DNA of 64,000 nucleotides. Origin: Anaerococcus pacaensis 9403502. Lineage in GTDB: Bacteria; Bacillota; Clostridia; Tissierellales; Peptoniphilaceae. Both the position numbers and the translations under genes were made by a program. How positions within the stretch are numbered: position 1 is the stretch's first letter; each line of letters begins with the position of its first letter. Of this stretch, positions 63,973-64,000 are shown one piece after another. The stretch is from contig HG326663.1 in the NCBI GenBank assembly GCA_000308255.3, forward strand, positions 757,661 to 821,660. The letters are read 5' to 3'. The notes below the pieces were generated by a model. That model saw only the letters and a program-made list of their open reading frames with translations. It was not told where the DNA came from and did not search any database.

Positions 63973-64000
63973 GACCAAGCGAAAGCTTGGTCTTTTTTTT
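63973..64000 (+). terminator. Terminator of gene D2
   Basis: GACCAAGC (63973-63980) and GCTTGGTC (63985-63992) with a GAAA tetraloop and a run of T to the window end. The stem is nearly the same as that of the D1 terminator. Confidence 0.92.

Noticed and set aside
1..64000. CRISPR arrays, rRNA and tRNA genes
   Set aside because: I saw no regularly spaced direct repeats with unique spacers and no rRNA or tRNA-like sequence while reading; without a tool a degenerate tRNA could be missed.

Overview
The window looks like a chromosomal segment of a low-G+C anaerobic Gram-positive coccus of the Anaerococcus/Peptoniphilus kind (Peptoniphilaceae). That is an inference from the AT-rich sequence, AGGAGG-type ribosome binding sites, two T-box leaders, an arsenic operon of the ArsR-ArsD-ArsA-ArsC-Acr3 type, and glycine/sarcosine/betaine reductase genes that use selenocysteine.

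Layout. 1-500 (minus): start of a substrate-binding lipoprotein gene behind a T-box leader that reads as isoleucine. 740-2570: small stand-alone enzymes (GNAT, methyltransferase, VOC protein). 2795-14239: a disturbed type I restriction-modification locus. A truncated 5' copy of hsdM (2795-3484) and a full-length but frameshifted hsdM (8505-10098) flank about 5 kb of cargo: a thioredoxin-like gene, an Fe-S metallochaperone that appears to be a selenoprotein, IS3 and cadD remnants, an AlbA_2 ATP-binding regulator with an operator array, and a GNAT. hsdS, hsdR and a DUF4297/Cap4-like STAND ATPase (Avs-like antiphage protein) follow. 18.6-22.6 kb: complete arsenic resistance operon. 23.1-24.6 kb (minus): MetE-like protein under a methionine T-box. 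24.7-26.9 kb: GNAT, orphan RelB with a decayed YafQ toxin, and an SDR. 27.1-31.8 kb: grdX, the two component B genes (the second with an in-frame UGA), a transporter and a Crp/Fnr regulator. 31.9-35.3 kb: insertion sequence graveyard (IS256, IS1182 remnants, a radical-SAM SPASM remnant). 35.4-38.5 kb (minus): YdhK-type lipoprotein, then ahpC-ahpF under a PerR box.

38.8-64.0 kb holds the most unusual content. A three-gene module occurs twice: (B) a protein of about 560 aa of unknown function, (C) a protein of about 1335 aa with an N-terminal Ser/Thr kinase and a C-terminal half that resembles the CARF-wHTH-nuclease layout of DUF1887/Card1 proteins, with the nuclease residues apparently lost, and (D) a protein of about 1290 aa with DUF4062, a STAND/NACHT-like NTPase and a long TPR array, an NLR-like plan. 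The first copy is preceded by a small gene (A, 176 aa). The copies are separated by a CAP-domain lipoprotein, an unexplained GC-richer stretch with repeated hairpins, and two LLM flavin oxidoreductases. The B-C-D order is conserved while the sequences have diverged, so this is an old duplication or two acquisitions of one system. I propose it as a candidate undescribed kinase/NLR-like sensing or defence system. Its function is inferred from domain content only.

Other points of note: a strong candidate new selenoprotein at 4318-4818, the hsdM direct repeats that could recombine to restore an intact hsdM, and the structured intergenic region at 51065-51540.
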